Shown: piece after piece, positions 9,123 through 17,424 of the stretch
Layout: each line of letters starts with the position of its first letter
Numbering within the stretch: position 1 is the stretch's first letter
Assembly: GCF_946892675.1 (NCBI RefSeq)
Contig: NZ_CAMPOV010000002.1
Coordinates: forward strand, 186,001 to 250,000
Source of the DNA: Arthrobacter sp. Marseille-P9274
GTDB taxonomy: Bacteria > Actinomycetota > Actinomycetes > Actinomycetales > Micrococcaceae
DNA: 64,000 bases
Direction of reading: 5' to 3'
Notes under the pieces: model-generated
The model's input: the letters and a program-made list of their open reading frames with translations, nothing else
Database searches by the model: none
What the model was told of the DNA's origin: nothing
Position numbers and translations under genes: made by a program

Positions 9123-9422
9123 GTGGACGGGAAGAAGGGGACGCGGCGCACGACCTTTCGGGCGGCGATGCCGCGCCGCTACCGCGTGAGCCTGGCCTTG
9201 TTCGCGGCGATTACGATGATGGCCGCCCGCCTGCAGTTGCGGGAAAACGGCGTTCGCATCTCGGTCGCCGGCCTGTTCTCCACGGAAGCTCGGTACCAGG
9301 ACATTTCGGACGTAGCTGTTGGTCCGGCTACCGGGCTGCTGCTAGTGTCCTGCGCCAGACCGGAGGAGTTCATCGAGTGCCTGGACCTCGCCCGTGCCGG
9401 CGGAGGGGGCACCAGAGACTAA
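9123..9422 (+). CDS. Small hypothetical protein, possibly PH-like
   Basis: A 99-residue frame from GTG 9123, with GAAGGG just upstream at very short spacing; an ATG at 9168 is the alternative start. It has one hydrophobic stretch (SLALFAAITMMAA), then a beta-rich part with ENGVRISVAGL and a PEEFIECLDLA end resembling the last strand and helix of bacterial PH-like domains. It sits between the coiled-coil gene and arsR. Real coding is likely but unproven. Confidence 0.45.
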   Translation: MDGKKGTRRTTFRAAMPRRYRVSLALFAAITMMAARLQLRENGVRISVAGLFSTEARYQDISDVAVGPATGLLLVSCARPEEFIECLDLARAGGGGTRD

Positions 9423-9469
9423 CGGCTACAGCCTCGGGCTACACAGGCTGAAGCGCAAAGATGCGCCTC

Positions 9470-9829
9470 TCATGCGCCGGCGCTGGAGATGAGTTTGCCG
9501 AGCGAGTCAAGCACCTCGGACTCAACCTTGTAGTAGACCCACACGCCGCGCTTGCTCCGCGCCAGCAGCCCGCTCCGGTGCAGCACCTTCAGGTGGTGGC
9601 TGATCGTCGGCTGGGATAGTTCGAAGGCTTCGGCCAAGTCGCACACGCAGGCTTCCCCGCCCTCGTGGGAAGCCACGCGGGCGAGCAGTTGGAGCCGGAC
9701 CGGGTCCGCCAGGGCCTTCAGCAGCGCCGAGACGCGCTCGGCTTGGGGTCCGCTCATCGGCTCCCGGGTCATGGGCGTGCAGCAGGCGACCGCTTCCGCG
9801 GGATTGAGCTCCAGGACAGATTTAGACAC
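9470..9829 (-). CDS. ArsR family metal/arsenic-sensing repressor
   Basis: The GTG at 9829 gives 119 residues. The frame is open further back but would run through the operator. The winged helix is clear: ALADPVRLQLLARV, then the recognition helix LSQPTISHHLKVL, then the wing RSKRGVWVYYKV. Cysteines that could bind As(III) or Cd(II) are the CC pair near the N terminus (AVACCTP) and EACVCDL at the start of the DNA-binding region. The gene is divergent from an ArsI/CadI-like gene and shares a 75-base spacer with paired ATAGAT-type inverted repeats. It should repress both genes until metal binds. Confidence 0.88.
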   Translation of the reverse strand: MSKSVLELNPAEAVACCTPMTREPMSGPQAERVSALLKALADPVRLQLLARVASHEGGEACVCDLAEAFELSQPTISHHLKVLHRSGLLARSKRGVWVYYKVESEVLDSLGKLISSAGA

Positions 9830-9831
9830 AC

Positions 9832-9890
9832 ATAGATATTGACATCCATCTATCTCCGGTGGCAACCTCATGACATAGACAACCATCTAT
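9832..9890. promoter_or_regulatory. Two ArsR-type operators in a divergent promoter
   Basis: Inverted repeats ATAGAT-N10-ATCTAT (9832-9853) and ATAGA-N6-TCTAT (9875-9890) lie between arsR and the arsI/cadI-like gene. AT-rich 12-2-12-like dyads of this sort are the usual sites of ArsR/CadC repressors. The second is immediately before the AGGAGCAGCC ribosome site of the forward gene. Confidence 0.75.
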
Positions 9891-9904
9891 CTATAGGAGC
9901 AGCC

Positions 9905-10345
9905 ATGTCCCGCCTGCAGCTCGCCCTCAACGTCGACAACCTCGAGGAATCCGTGGAGTTCTACTCGCGCCTGTTTGACACCGCGCCGGCCAAGCGCCGG
10001 CCAGGGTACGCCAACTTCGCCGTCGCCCAACCCCCGCTCAAGCTGGTGCTCATCGAGAACCCCGGCAAGGGCGGCTCCCTCAACCACCTCGGCGTCGAGG
10101 TCCAGGACACCGCAGCAGTCGATGACGAACTGACCCGGCTGGCAGGCCACGGCTTTGCTGCGGCCGAGGAGCGCGAGAGCACCTGCTGCTATGCCAAGCA
10201 GGACAAGTTCTGGGTGCAGAACACTCCCAACCATGAACAGTGGGAGATCTACACGGTCCTGGCCGACAGTCCTACATTTGACGCCCAGGGATGCTGCTCA
10301 ACCTCGAAACCCGGCACATCATCGGCCGCCGATGCATGCTGCTGA
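9905..10345 (+). CDS. ArsI/CadI family VOC protein
   Basis: A 146-residue vicinal-oxygen-chelate protein. It has the features of the ArsI organoarsenical C-As lyase: vicinal Cys94-Cys95 in TCCYAKQDKFWV, and possible metal ligands Gln5, His61 (NHLG) and Glu114 (QWEIY). These match the known Gln/His/Glu set. The tail is Cys-rich (CC near 127 and the final CC), as in many ArsI/CadI proteins. The role would be demethylation of methylarsenite or removal of aromatic arsenicals; the related CadI is a cadmium-induced protein of less clear role. Divergent arsR supports metal or metalloid control. ArsI versus CadI cannot be settled by eye. Confidence 0.82.
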   Translation: MSRLQLALNVDNLEESVEFYSRLFDTAPAKRRPGYANFAVAQPPLKLVLIENPGKGGSLNHLGVEVQDTAAVDDELTRLAGHGFAAAEERESTCCYAKQDKFWVQNTPNHEQWEIYTVLADSPTFDAQGCCSTSKPGTSSAADACC

Positions 10346-10569
10346 AGCGAGGAGCTTCCGAGGCTCAGCGCGGCGGTCCCGAGTGCCGCAACGGCGCAGT
10401 TCGCACGCCTAGCTCAAGATTTCCTCAAGATTGGCTCAAGAAACCGCTTCCTGGTCACACTCAACTCACTATTGGCATAGTGTCCATGCAAGTGCCACAG
10501 CATCCCCCTGCCGAGTGGCACATCCGACGCCGGTGACGTGCCTTGGCTTTCCGCCGGCATGAGGTCGGA

Positions 10570-10611
10570 GCGCTGTCCTGTCCGCGTCCCCCCGCGGGCA
10601 GGACAGCGCCC
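10570..10611. terminator. Bidirectional stem-loop between arsI-like gene and tspO
   Basis: GCGCTGTCCTG (10570-10580) pairs with CAGGACAGCGC (10600-10610), with further CCGCG/CGCGG pairing inside. It lies between convergent genes and can serve both. The 220 bases before it (from 10346) show nothing else. Confidence 0.7.
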
Positions 10612-10632
10612 TCAGGGGTCCCGTTCCGCTCG

Positions 10633-11115
10633 TCAGGCCCGCGGGTTCCGCCGGGCGATGGCGGTGGTGAGCACGGTGGCAAAGATGCACCACAGCGCGT
10701 AGGGTGCCAGCGCGGCGCCCGAGGCCCGGGAGACGCGCGCCGTCCGGCGCACGAGGTCGGCGCTGCTGGCGGCCAGCAGGGCGCACTCGGCGGCCGCGCT
10801 CCACGGATGGCGGGCCCGCCAGAAGAGCCAGCTCCAGCCCGCGTTCAGCACCAGGTTGGCGGTCAGCGCACGGAGGTACCGCCGCCGTTCTGCCTCCAGG
10901 CCGCGACCCTCCAGCCCGTCCAGGGCGGCGGCGGCGGAGAGGGCGAGGTCGGCGTAGAGTGCGGTCCAGACAATCGGGAACGCGGCCGACGGCGGCTGGA
11001 ACGGTGGCTTGCGCAGGCTGCGGTACCAGGCGCTGGACGGATCCGTGGCGACCGAGCCGGATACCGCCGTGGCGGCGACGGCGGCGGCGGTTTTGGCGAT
11101 GGTGGATGCACGCAT
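10633..11115 (-). CDS. tspO: TspO/MBR family protein
   Basis: 160 residues with five hydrophobic helices, the size and layout of the TspO/benzodiazepine-receptor family. Family landmarks are WYRSLRKPPFQPP near the N terminus, FPIVWTALY, NLVLNAGWSWLFW and PYALWCIFATVLT. These proteins bind porphyrins and sterol-like ligands in the membrane. The start is the ATG at 11115 with GGAG upstream. It lies 46 bp downstream of the EamA pseudogene, and no co-regulation is obvious. Confidence 0.9.
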   Translation of the reverse strand: MRASTIAKTAAAVAATAVSGSVATDPSSAWYRSLRKPPFQPPSAAFPIVWTALYADLALSAAAALDGLEGRGLEAERRRYLRALTANLVLNAGWSWLFWRARHPWSAAAECALLAASSADLVRRTARVSRASGAALAPYALWCIFATVLTTAIARRNPRA

Positions 11116-11161
11116 GGGCTGTCTCCTGGCGTTCGGCTTCGGGCTGTCCTTGCCTGACAGG

Positions 11162-12091
11162 CTAGGCCCGGACCGCCGGCGGCACCAGTGCCGCGCGGCC
11201 TTCCGCCTCGACGTTGGCCGGCGCGAAGGCCAGGACCACCAGCGCGGCGCCGATGACGGACAGCCCGGCCCAGCCGAGGACCGACAACCGCTCCCCGACG
11301 ACGAGGACCGCCAGCACCGCCGCGACGGCGGGTTCGGCCAGCGTGAGAGTGGTCGCGGTGCTCGGCCGCACCCGCGCGAGCCCGAAGCCGAAGAGGAAGT
11401 ACCCGGCAAACATGGGGATGAGCGCCATGTAGGCGGCCACCGCGAACGACGGCGGCGAGGCCACCAGGGGCGCGCCGGTCACCACGAGCACGGGGACCAG
11501 GAGCGTTCCGCCCGCCCGAAGACCGCCCCATGGAGGCGGCCCGCCCCACGCCTTGCTGCATCAGCCGGTGCACGATCCACGAATAGACGGCATAGGTGAT
11601 GCCTGCGACCAGGCCCAACGCGATGCTGGCGATGGTGCCCGGCGCCGAGGCCGACGCCTCCCTGCGCGCGACGCACAGAGCAGCGCGCTGCCGGCGATGC
11701 CCAGGAGCGCGGCGAGCATCCACCAGCGGCTGAGGGCCCTGCGCTCGAGCAGCCGCTCCAGCAGGCCGGACGCAAGCGGCGCCGAGGCCAGCGAAACGAC
11801 CGTGCCGATGGCAACGCCGCCCAGGTACATCGAGCTGTAGAAGGCCAGCGGGTAGATGGCCACAGCCAGGGCGCCGACCGCAATCAGTCCCGCATTCACC
11901 CGCAGTCGGCTTACGGATCGGCGAAGCGCGGGGACTGCAATGGCGGCCTGCAGCAGCCCGCCGATACCGAGCGCGGCCGCCCCGATGGCCAGCGGCCCGG
12001 CGTCTGGCGCGAACGTTGCCGCCGTCCCCGTGGTGCCCCACAGGAACGACGTGACCAGGATGGCGAAGGTGCCGGTCGCGGCGCGGTTCAT
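11162..12091 (-). pseudogene. EamA/DMT family exporter, three apparent frameshifts
   Basis: Read across three frames, the stretch encodes a normal-length (about 310 residues) ten-helix EamA exporter. It opens with MNRAATGTFAILVTSFLWG, continues with GTIASIALGLVAGITYAVYS in a second frame and ends with LVVTGAPLV...RPSTATTLTLAEPAVAA in another. Each break sits at a run of G on the coding strand (C runs at 11660-11662, 11526-11529 and 11515-11517), and one added G at each would restore the frame. This is either a decayed gene or undercalled homopolymers. It starts 9 bp after the tetR stop and is probably the TetR target. Confidence 0.75.
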
Positions 12092-12099
12092 CGTGCCGC

Positions 12100-12720
12100 T
12101 CACAGTGCGCCGAGCATTCCGGCGGCGAACTCCTTGGCGTCGACCAGCCGCCGGGGCCCGCCTTCCAGGCCGGCCCGGGCCATCGCCCCCTCCAGCAGGA
12201 AGCAGAAGTGTTCGGCCAACTGGTCGGCCCGGGGCCCGTCGGTCAGCCCGCGGAGATGCCCGGCCAGGATCTCCTCGACCTGCTCCTTGTGCCGGCGCAC
12301 CGCGGCGCGGGCGGGATCGTCGGCGGTGAGTTCCGCGGCGGCGTTCAACAGACCGCAGCCGCGGAAACCGTGCTCGTAGCCGGACTCGGCATGGTCGAGG
12401 TAGGCGTCGAACACGGCGAGGATCCGCTCCTGCGCCGTGGCCTTGTCGGCCACCCGCGCCTCGTAGAGCCCCAGCCATTCCTCGTGCCGGGCCTCGACGT
12501 AGGCCTCCACCAGTGCGGCCTTTGACGAAAAGTTGTTGTAGAGGCTCATCTTCGCCACGCCCGCGGCGGCCGTGATCGTGTCGATTCCCGTGGCGGCAAT
12601 GCCGTTGGCGTAGAACCGCTGCGCGGCCGCCTCGAGGATCCTGGCCCGCGCCGAGCTCTTCGGCGCGGAGCCGCCCTTCAACGCCGCAGCCTTCCCCGAG
12701 CCGCTCTTCACCGGCGCCAT
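12100..12720 (-). CDS. TetR family regulator
   Basis: 206 residues from the ATG at 12720, preceded by GGGAGGAG; an upstream ATG at 12741 is less well placed. The N-terminal helix-turn-helix is typical: ARILEAAAQRFYANGIAATGIDTI, then AGVAKMSLYNNFSSKAALVEAY. The C-terminal ligand domain has FRGCGLLNAAAEL, found in regulators of small efflux pumps. It is followed after 9 bp by an EamA exporter gene and preceded by a perfect dyad, so it most likely represses itself and the exporter. Confidence 0.88.
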   Translation of the reverse strand: MAPVKSGSGKAAALKGGSAPKSSARARILEAAAQRFYANGIAATGIDTITAAAGVAKMSLYNNFSSKAALVEAYVEARHEEWLGLYEARVADKATAQERILAVFDAYLDHAESGYEHGFRGCGLLNAAAELTADDPARAAVRRHKEQVEEILAGHLRGLTDGPRADQLAEHFCFLLEGAMARAGLEGGPRRLVDAKEFAAGMLGAL

Positions 12721-12748
12721 CCTGCGTCTCCTCCCGGGCATGCCTGCA

Positions 12749-12770
12749 TTAGGTAGGTCAGTCTACCTAA
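12749..12770. promoter_or_regulatory. TetR operator candidate
   Basis: TTAGGTAG-GTCAGT-CTACCTAA is a perfect 8+8 dyad. It lies 28 bases upstream of the chosen tetR start, a classical autoregulatory position. Confidence 0.8.
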
Positions 12771-12844
12771 TACTTCGTGGCGCACCAAGAGGAGACTCCG
12801 GCATCCTTACCGCGTGCATGGAGCAGGACCCTCCCCGAGTCAGG

Positions 12845-13531
12845 CTATTTCCGGCGCGGCATCCACTGCAGGCAGTAGCCGAGGTTGGCAGTGACGCTTG
12901 CCGCCGCCGCATCCTCGTCGCCGGCCGCAATCGCGTCCGCCAGGTCCTCGTGGCCTGCCCGCAGGCACCCGTCGAACCCGTCGCGCAGCCGCTGGGCCAT
13001 CTTGGTCCCGTGGAAGACGTCGCCGAAGCTCGAATACAGCTCATGCAGCAGCGAGTTTCCGGACGCCGCCGCCACGGCCTCGTGGAAGTCCCAGTCCGCG
13101 GCGATCCATTCGGCCAGGTCCTGCTGGTCCCAGGCCCGCCGCCGCCTGGCGAGCATTTCCCGCATCGCCGCCACGGCGCCGTCGTCCGCTGACTGCGCGG
13201 CGAGCCGGGCCGCCTGGGTGTCCAGGGCGAAGCGGACCTGGAGCACGTCCTCGTCGTCGTACTCGCGATAGGCGCGGCGGGCGGTGCCGCTGATCTCGCT
13301 CGTGGCACGCACATAGGTGCCGTCGCCGCGGCGGACCTCCAGCATGCCGGCATGGGCCAGCGCCTTGATGGCCTCGCGCAGCGTCCCGCGGGAGACGCCC
13401 AGGCGCTGCACCAGTTCCGGCTCGGACGGGATGCGCTGCTGCAGGGGCCACTCCCCCGAGGCGATGGCTTGCCGCAGCCGGGCGGTGACTTCGTCGGCCA
13501 GCGGCGGCCGGCCCAACTGGCCCGAGCTCAT
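12845..13531 (-). CDS. FadR-type GntR regulator
   Basis: 228 residues. The winged helix is at the N terminus (QQRIPSEPELVQRLGVSRGT, then GMLEVRRGDGTYV). It is followed by an all-helical FCD domain with DWDFHEAVAAASGN, whose Asp/His are typical metal ligands. The ATG overlaps the MFS stop by four bases, so the two are translationally coupled, and the dyad before the MFS gene is probably its site. It differs clearly from the two island GntR proteins. Confidence 0.87.
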   Translation of the reverse strand: MSSGQLGRPPLADEVTARLRQAIASGEWPLQQRIPSEPELVQRLGVSRGTLREAIKALAHAGMLEVRRGDGTYVRATSEISGTARRAYREYDDEDVLQVRFALDTQAARLAAQSADDGAVAAMREMLARRRRAWDQQDLAEWIAADWDFHEAVAAASGNSLLHELYSSFGDVFHGTKMAQRLRDGFDGCLRAGHEDLADAIAAGDEDAAAASVTANLGYCLQWMPRRK

Positions 13532-14781
13532 GACTGCGCCTTCCGCTCCGGCGCCGTGATCCAGAAGCACAGCAGCATCTGCAGGACCGACCCGGCCAGC
13601 ATCAGCACCAGGGACGGCGTCCAGGAACCGGCGGCGTCGTGCAGTATGCCGAGGCCGAACGGGCCGGCAGCGGCGAATAAATAGCCGACGGACTGGGCCA
13701 GCGTGGACAACGCCGTGGTCTCCGCCGCGCTGGAGCCGCTGCGGCTGATCACCAGCATCAGCAGCGGAAACACCCCGAAGCCGAGGCCGAGCAGCACTGC
13801 CGAAATGAGGCCGAGCTGCGCCGGCAACACCAGCAGCGCCACGTAGCCGGCCAGCGAACAGCTCGCCGTGAGCACGAACGCCGGGCGCAACAGGCGCGGC
13901 CGCGTGGCCATCGCGAGCAGCACGATCACCGCCGGAATCGAGAGCACCTGGACCACGGCAAGGATCAGCCCGCCGGACGCCGCGTCCAGTCCGCGCGAGA
14001 CCATGATGAACGGCAGCCAGCTCATCAGCGCGTAGACCAGCAGCGCCTGGATGGCGAACAGCGCGGTGGCCAGCAGGCCCTTCCGGGTCCTCAGCAGCGG
14101 CCACGGGGAAACGTGCCGCTTCCCGCCGGCCAGCGGGCGCGGGCGGGAGGTGACGCCCAGCGGCAGGAACGCGGCCAGCGCCACCGCGGCCAGGATGGCC
14201 CAGGCGGCGAGCCCTCCGGTCGGGGAATCCAGCTGGGCGGCCAGCGGTACGCTCGCCGCGGCGGCCATCGTCGCGCCGGTCGCCATCGTGATCGTGAAGG
14301 TCCCGGTCAGCGCCGACGTCCGGTGCGGGAAGTGCTCGCGGATGAAGGAGGGCATCGCGACGTTGCAGATGGCCAGTCCGGACATCGCCACCACGGTGCC
14401 GGCCAGCAGCAGCCCCACCGACTCGAATCCGCGCAGCGCCAGCCCGGCAACCAGCAGCCCGAGCGCCAGGGCGATGGAACGCTCCAGCCCGATCCGCCCG
14501 CTCAGCCAGGCGGTGGCCGCCCCCGCCACGGCGAAGCAGAGCACCGGGATCGTCGGCAGCAGCGACGCCACCAGCGGCCCGTAGCCCAGCAGCTGCTGCA
14601 GGCCGTGGAACAGCGCCGACGCACTGGTAATCCCGGCGCGCAGGTTCAGCCCAATAAGGACGACGGCGGCGACCGCCAGCCAGGCCGTCCACCGCCGGCG
14701 CGGGGCGGGGACGTGTTCATCAAGTTCGGGGGCAAGCGTCTCATCCAGCGCCTGGCCCAAGGTTTCGGAAGCCACCCCCAA
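13528..14781 (-). CDS. CynX/NimT-type MFS transporter
   Basis: 417 residues with about twelve hydrophobic helices. GLNLRAGITSASAL in the first helix and PSFIREHFPHRTSALTGTF after helix four match the CynX/NimT branch (cyanate and nitroimidazole transporters). The start used is TTG 14781; GTG 14773-14775 is an equally plausible start, and neither has a clear ribosome site, so initiation could be leaderless. The gene is followed by a coupled GntR regulator, which suggests substrate-induced uptake or efflux. The substrate is unknown. Confidence 0.82.
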   Translation of the reverse strand: MGVASETLGQALDETLAPELDEHVPAPRRRWTAWLAVAAVVLIGLNLRAGITSASALFHGLQQLLGYGPLVASLLPTIPVLCFAVAGAATAWLSGRIGLERSIALALGLLVAGLALRGFESVGLLLAGTVVAMSGLAICNVAMPSFIREHFPHRTSALTGTFTITMATGATMAAAASVPLAAQLDSPTGGLAAWAILAAVALAAFLPLGVTSRPRPLAGGKRHVSPWPLLRTRKGLLATALFAIQALLVYALMSWLPFIMVSRGLDAASGGLILAVVQVLSIPAVIVLLAMATRPRLLRPAFVLTASCSLAGYVALLVLPAQLGLISAVLLGLGFGVFPLLMLVISRSGSSAAETTALSTLAQSVGYLFAAAGPFGLGILHDAAGSWTPSLVLMLAGSVLQMLLCFWITAPERKAQS

Positions 14782-14800
14782 ACATTAGACGTCTGATGTT
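14781..14800. promoter_or_regulatory. GntR operator candidate upstream of the MFS gene
   Basis: AACATTAGACGTCTGATGTT is an almost perfect dyad (one mismatched pair) centred on ACGT. It abuts the start of the MFS-gntR operon, so repressor bound here would block transcription. Confidence 0.65.
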
Positions 14801-14902
14801 TCGAGCGCCAGTGCAAACTTGTATAGCCCAGCGACAGAGGGTCGAGATCCGAAACATAGGGGTGGCGGCAGCACGAGGTTGAGGCTACAGTGACCACAAA
14901 TA

Positions 14903-14912
14903 TGTAGCTACA
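14903..14912. promoter_or_regulatory. Short palindrome before the toxin-antitoxin genes
   Basis: TGTAGCTACA is a perfect 10-base palindrome, 12 bases before the antitoxin start. This is a typical position for Phd/VapB autorepression. Confidence 0.5.
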
Positions 14913-14924
14913 AATGGAGCAGGC

Positions 14925-15179
14925 ATGGGCGTCGGTATCCGGGACCTGAAAAACCATCTGAGTCGGCACCTTGCGGAGGTGCGCGCGGGAAGATCCATCA
15001 CCATCACGGATCATGGGCGGCCGGTCGCCCGTTTGGTGCCATTGGAAGGCGACAGCGTGTTCGAACAGCTCGTCGCGGAGGGCAGGATCACCCCGGCAGC
15101 CGGGCCGAAGAGGCCTTCGACCGCCCCGCTGGACATTGGAAGCGCAGTCAGCGATCTGTTGCCTGACCAACGCGGATGA
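14925..15179 (+). CDS. Phd/YefM-type antitoxin
   Basis: 84 residues. The N-terminal DNA-binding part, VGIRDLKNHLSRHLAEVRAG followed by ITITDHGRPVARLVPL, is the standard Phd/YefM fold. The Pro-rich C-terminal tail would wrap the toxin. The ATG has GGAGC upstream. Its TGA overlaps the toxin ATG by four bases, the usual arrangement of a vapBC operon. The antitoxin should neutralise VapC and repress the operon with it. Confidence 0.9.
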   Translation: MGVGIRDLKNHLSRHLAEVRAGRSITITDHGRPVARLVPLEGDSVFEQLVAEGRITPAAGPKRPSTAPLDIGSAVSDLLPDQRG

Positions 15180-15607
15180 TCACGTACTGGGACACGTCCG
15201 CCCTCGTCCCGCTCTTGGTCGAGGAGCCCGCCTCGGCGGGATGCCGCCGGCTATGGGACGCCACATCCACACCGGTTTCAACCCGCTTGCTCTACGTGGA
15301 GGCGGCCGCTGCCCTTCACCAGGGATATCGGATGGACCGGATGAACTCCTCACAGCTCCGGCACGTACTGCGGGAACTTGATGCCTATTGGACGAATTTC
15401 AGCGTCATAGAGATGGATGACCGGCTCACGCGTTCCGTCGCCGAAATGGCCGGCGAGCACGGGCTTCGGGGATACGACGCAGTACATTGCGCGGCCGGGC
15501 TCGTGGTAGCCGGGGATCCGCTTGCCGTCCTCGCGTCGGGCGACGGCAAGTTGCTGTCCGCATGGCGTGCGTCGGGAGCGGCGGTCTTTAGCGCCGGCCA
15601 GGATTGA
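15176..15607 (+). CDS. vapC: VapC family PIN-domain toxin
   Basis: 143 residues of a PIN-domain ribonuclease. The four acidic residues that bind Mg2+ are visible: Asp6 (YWDTSAL), Glu42 (YVEAAAAL), Asp101 (RGYDAVH) and Asp123 (ASGDGKL). The length is normal and nothing is broken, so the toxin is probably active and is held in check by the coupled antitoxin. Its RNA target cannot be predicted. Confidence 0.92.
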   Translation: MITYWDTSALVPLLVEEPASAGCRRLWDATSTPVSTRLLYVEAAAALHQGYRMDRMNSSQLRHVLRELDAYWTNFSVIEMDDRLTRSVAEMAGEHGLRGYDAVHCAAGLVVAGDPLAVLASGDGKLLSAWRASGAAVFSAGQD

Positions 15608-15611
15608 AGCT

Positions 15612-16481
15612 TCAGGACAGAACGTCCTTCGTGGCAAAACGGCTGCCGGCGAGCGCGCAGAAGACGGCGATATAGCCGCCCTGCAGCAGCGCGTTGGCGC
15701 CGAAAGAGTCCCAGGAGATGGGCTGGCGGAGCAGGTCGGCGAATCCGACCCAGTGGTTCGTGAAGAGCCAGGGATGCAGCCAGTCGAGCTGTGGCAGGGC
15801 GCCGAGGATCTGGGCGACGACGGCGAGGACGGCGGTGGCGGCCATGGCGCTGACGGGCACTTCGGTGAGAGTGGAGATGAACAGGCCGATGGCGGCGAGC
15901 CCGGCCAGCGACAGACTGACGTAGGCGGCGACCAGCAGCAGCCGCAGCACCGATTCGCCCACGCCGATGGTGTCGCCGGAGAGCAGCGTCACCGGCCCGA
16001 CGGGGAAAAGTGCGACGCCGACCAGCATGCCGGCGGCGACGATGGTGAGGGCGGCGGCGATACAGAAGGCGACGGCGGCCGCGTACTTGACCGCTAGCAG
16101 CCGGATCCTGCCCGCCGGGGCGGCGAGCAGGTAACGCAGCGTGCCGAGGTTGGCCTCGCCGGCGATGGTGTCCCCCGCGGCGACGCTGATGGTCAGCGGC
16201 AGGAACAGCGGGATGGAGACGACGGTGCCGGTCAGCGCGATGAACAGTCCGTTCTGGGTGACCCGGTCGAGGAAGGGCGGCCCGTCCCCGGGTTCGACGT
16301 CCTCCGCGGTGAGCCGGACGGCGAGCCCGATCAGGACGGGGACCGCGGCCAGCGCCGCCAGCATCGCCCACGTCCGCCAGCGACGGAACAGCACGCCGAG
16401 CTCGGAGCCCAGCAGCGCCCAGCCGGCCGACGAGCGCGGCCGGACGGGCGCTGGTGGGGCCGCCTGCTCACTGGACAACAT
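15612..16481 (-). CDS. ABC-2 type transporter permease
   Basis: 289 residues with six hydrophobic segments. A short cytoplasmic N terminus leads into GSELGVLFRRWRTWAML, the usual entry into helix one of ABC-2 permeases. An extracytoplasmic loop (DVEPGDGPPFLDRVTQ) follows, then five clustered helices. The start at 16481 overlaps the ATPase gene by 14 bases and has GGGGAGGGG before it. With the ATPase and the LolA-like lipoprotein gene upstream it forms a three-gene exporter operon. The cargo is unknown. Confidence 0.87.
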   Translation of the reverse strand: MLSSEQAAPPAPVRPRSSAGWALLGSELGVLFRRWRTWAMLAALAAVPVLIGLAVRLTAEDVEPGDGPPFLDRVTQNGLFIALTGTVVSIPLFLPLTISVAAGDTIAGEANLGTLRYLLAAPAGRIRLLAVKYAAAVAFCIAAALTIVAAGMLVGVALFPVGPVTLLSGDTIGVGESVLRLLLVAAYVSLSLAGLAAIGLFISTLTEVPVSAMAATAVLAVVAQILGALPQLDWLHPWLFTNHWVGFADLLRQPISWDSFGANALLQGGYIAVFCALAGSRFATKDVLS

Positions 16482-17424
16482 CGAACCCCTCCCCGGTCAG
16501 GGCGACAAACCGCTCCTCGAGCGTGCTGTTTTCCACGGCGAAACCGCGGACCCGGACGCCCTCGGCGACCAGCGCCGCCACGATCTGCTCGGGCAGCAGG
16601 CCGTCGGCCAATGGCGCGGTCAGCTGCTCCCCGCTCCCTTCCAGACTCACCCCCAGCTCCAGCCCCAATCCCCGCAGCACCCGCGCCGCGTCGGCGAGGT
16701 CCGGCGTCGTTAGCTTCACCCGCGCGCGGCCGGAACGCCGCAGGCTCTCCAAGGTCCCCTGCGCCACGAGGCGGCCGGCGCTCATGATGGCCGCGTGCGT
16801 GCAGATCTGCTCGACCTCGGCCAGCAGGTGGCTGGAGACGAAGACCGTGGTTCCCTCGGCGGCCAGTGAGCGCACGAGGTGGCGCACCTCGCGGGTGCCT
16901 TGCGGGTCCAGGCCGTTGGTCGGCTCGTCCAGCACCAGCAGGTCGCGCGGCATCAGCAGGGCGTTGGCGATGCCTAGCCGCTGCTTCATGCCGAGCGAGT
17001 AGGCGCGCACCTTCTTGCCGGCAGCGTGCGAGAGCCCGACCCGCTCCAGCGCGCCGGCGACCCGGGCGCGGCGGGTCCGGGTCGGGGCGTGCCGGTCGGC
17101 GGTGTCGAAGCGGCGCAGATTGTCGGCGCCGGAGAGGAACGGGTAGAACGCCGGTCCCTCGACCAGGGCGCCCACCCGCGGCAGCACCTCGCGCAGCCCG
17201 GCCGGCATCTGAAGCCCCAGCACGCGCACGCTCCCGCCGGTGGCGCCGGCCAGCCCGAGCATCACGCGGATGGTGGTGGTCTTGCCGGAGCCGTTGGGCC
17301 CGAGGAAGCCGAACACGGCACCGCGCGGGACGGCCAGATCAATATTGTCGACGGCGGCCTGCCGGCCAAAGCGCTTGGTCAGGCCGCGAATTTCGATCGC
17401 GGGTTCATCGGAGGCGCCGCTCAC
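16468..17424 (-). CDS. ABC-2 type transporter ATP-binding protein
   Basis: 318 residues from the GTG at 17424, with GGAGGG just upstream. Walker A is GPNGSGKTTT, the Q loop lies in GALVEGP, the signature is YSLGMKQRL, Walker B is LLVLDEPTNGLDP and the switch is SSHLL. The C-terminal 100 residues are the usual extension of the CcmA/NatA-like ATPases of ABC-2 exporters. GTG overlaps the upstream TGA by four bases, and the gene overlaps the permease gene by 14. Confidence 0.92.
   Translation of the reverse strand: MSGASDEPAIEIRGLTKRFGRQAAVDNIDLAVPRGAVFGFLGPNGSGKTTTIRVMLGLAGATGGSVRVLGLQMPAGLREVLPRVGALVEGPAFYPFLSGADNLRRFDTADRHAPTRTRRARVAGALERVGLSHAAGKKVRAYSLGMKQRLGIANALLMPRDLLVLDEPTNGLDPQGTREVRHLVRSLAAEGTTVFVSSHLLAEVEQICTHAAIMSAGRLVAQGTLESLRRSGRARVKLTTPDLADAARVLRGLGLELGVSLEGSGEQLTAPLADGLLPEQIVAALVAEGVRVRGFAVENSTLEERFVALTGEGFDVVQ

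Noticed and set aside
14925-15607. Possible larger defence island around the vapBC pair
   Set aside because: The flanking genes are an MFS transporter and an ABC exporter; there is no nuclease, methylase or other defence gene beside it.
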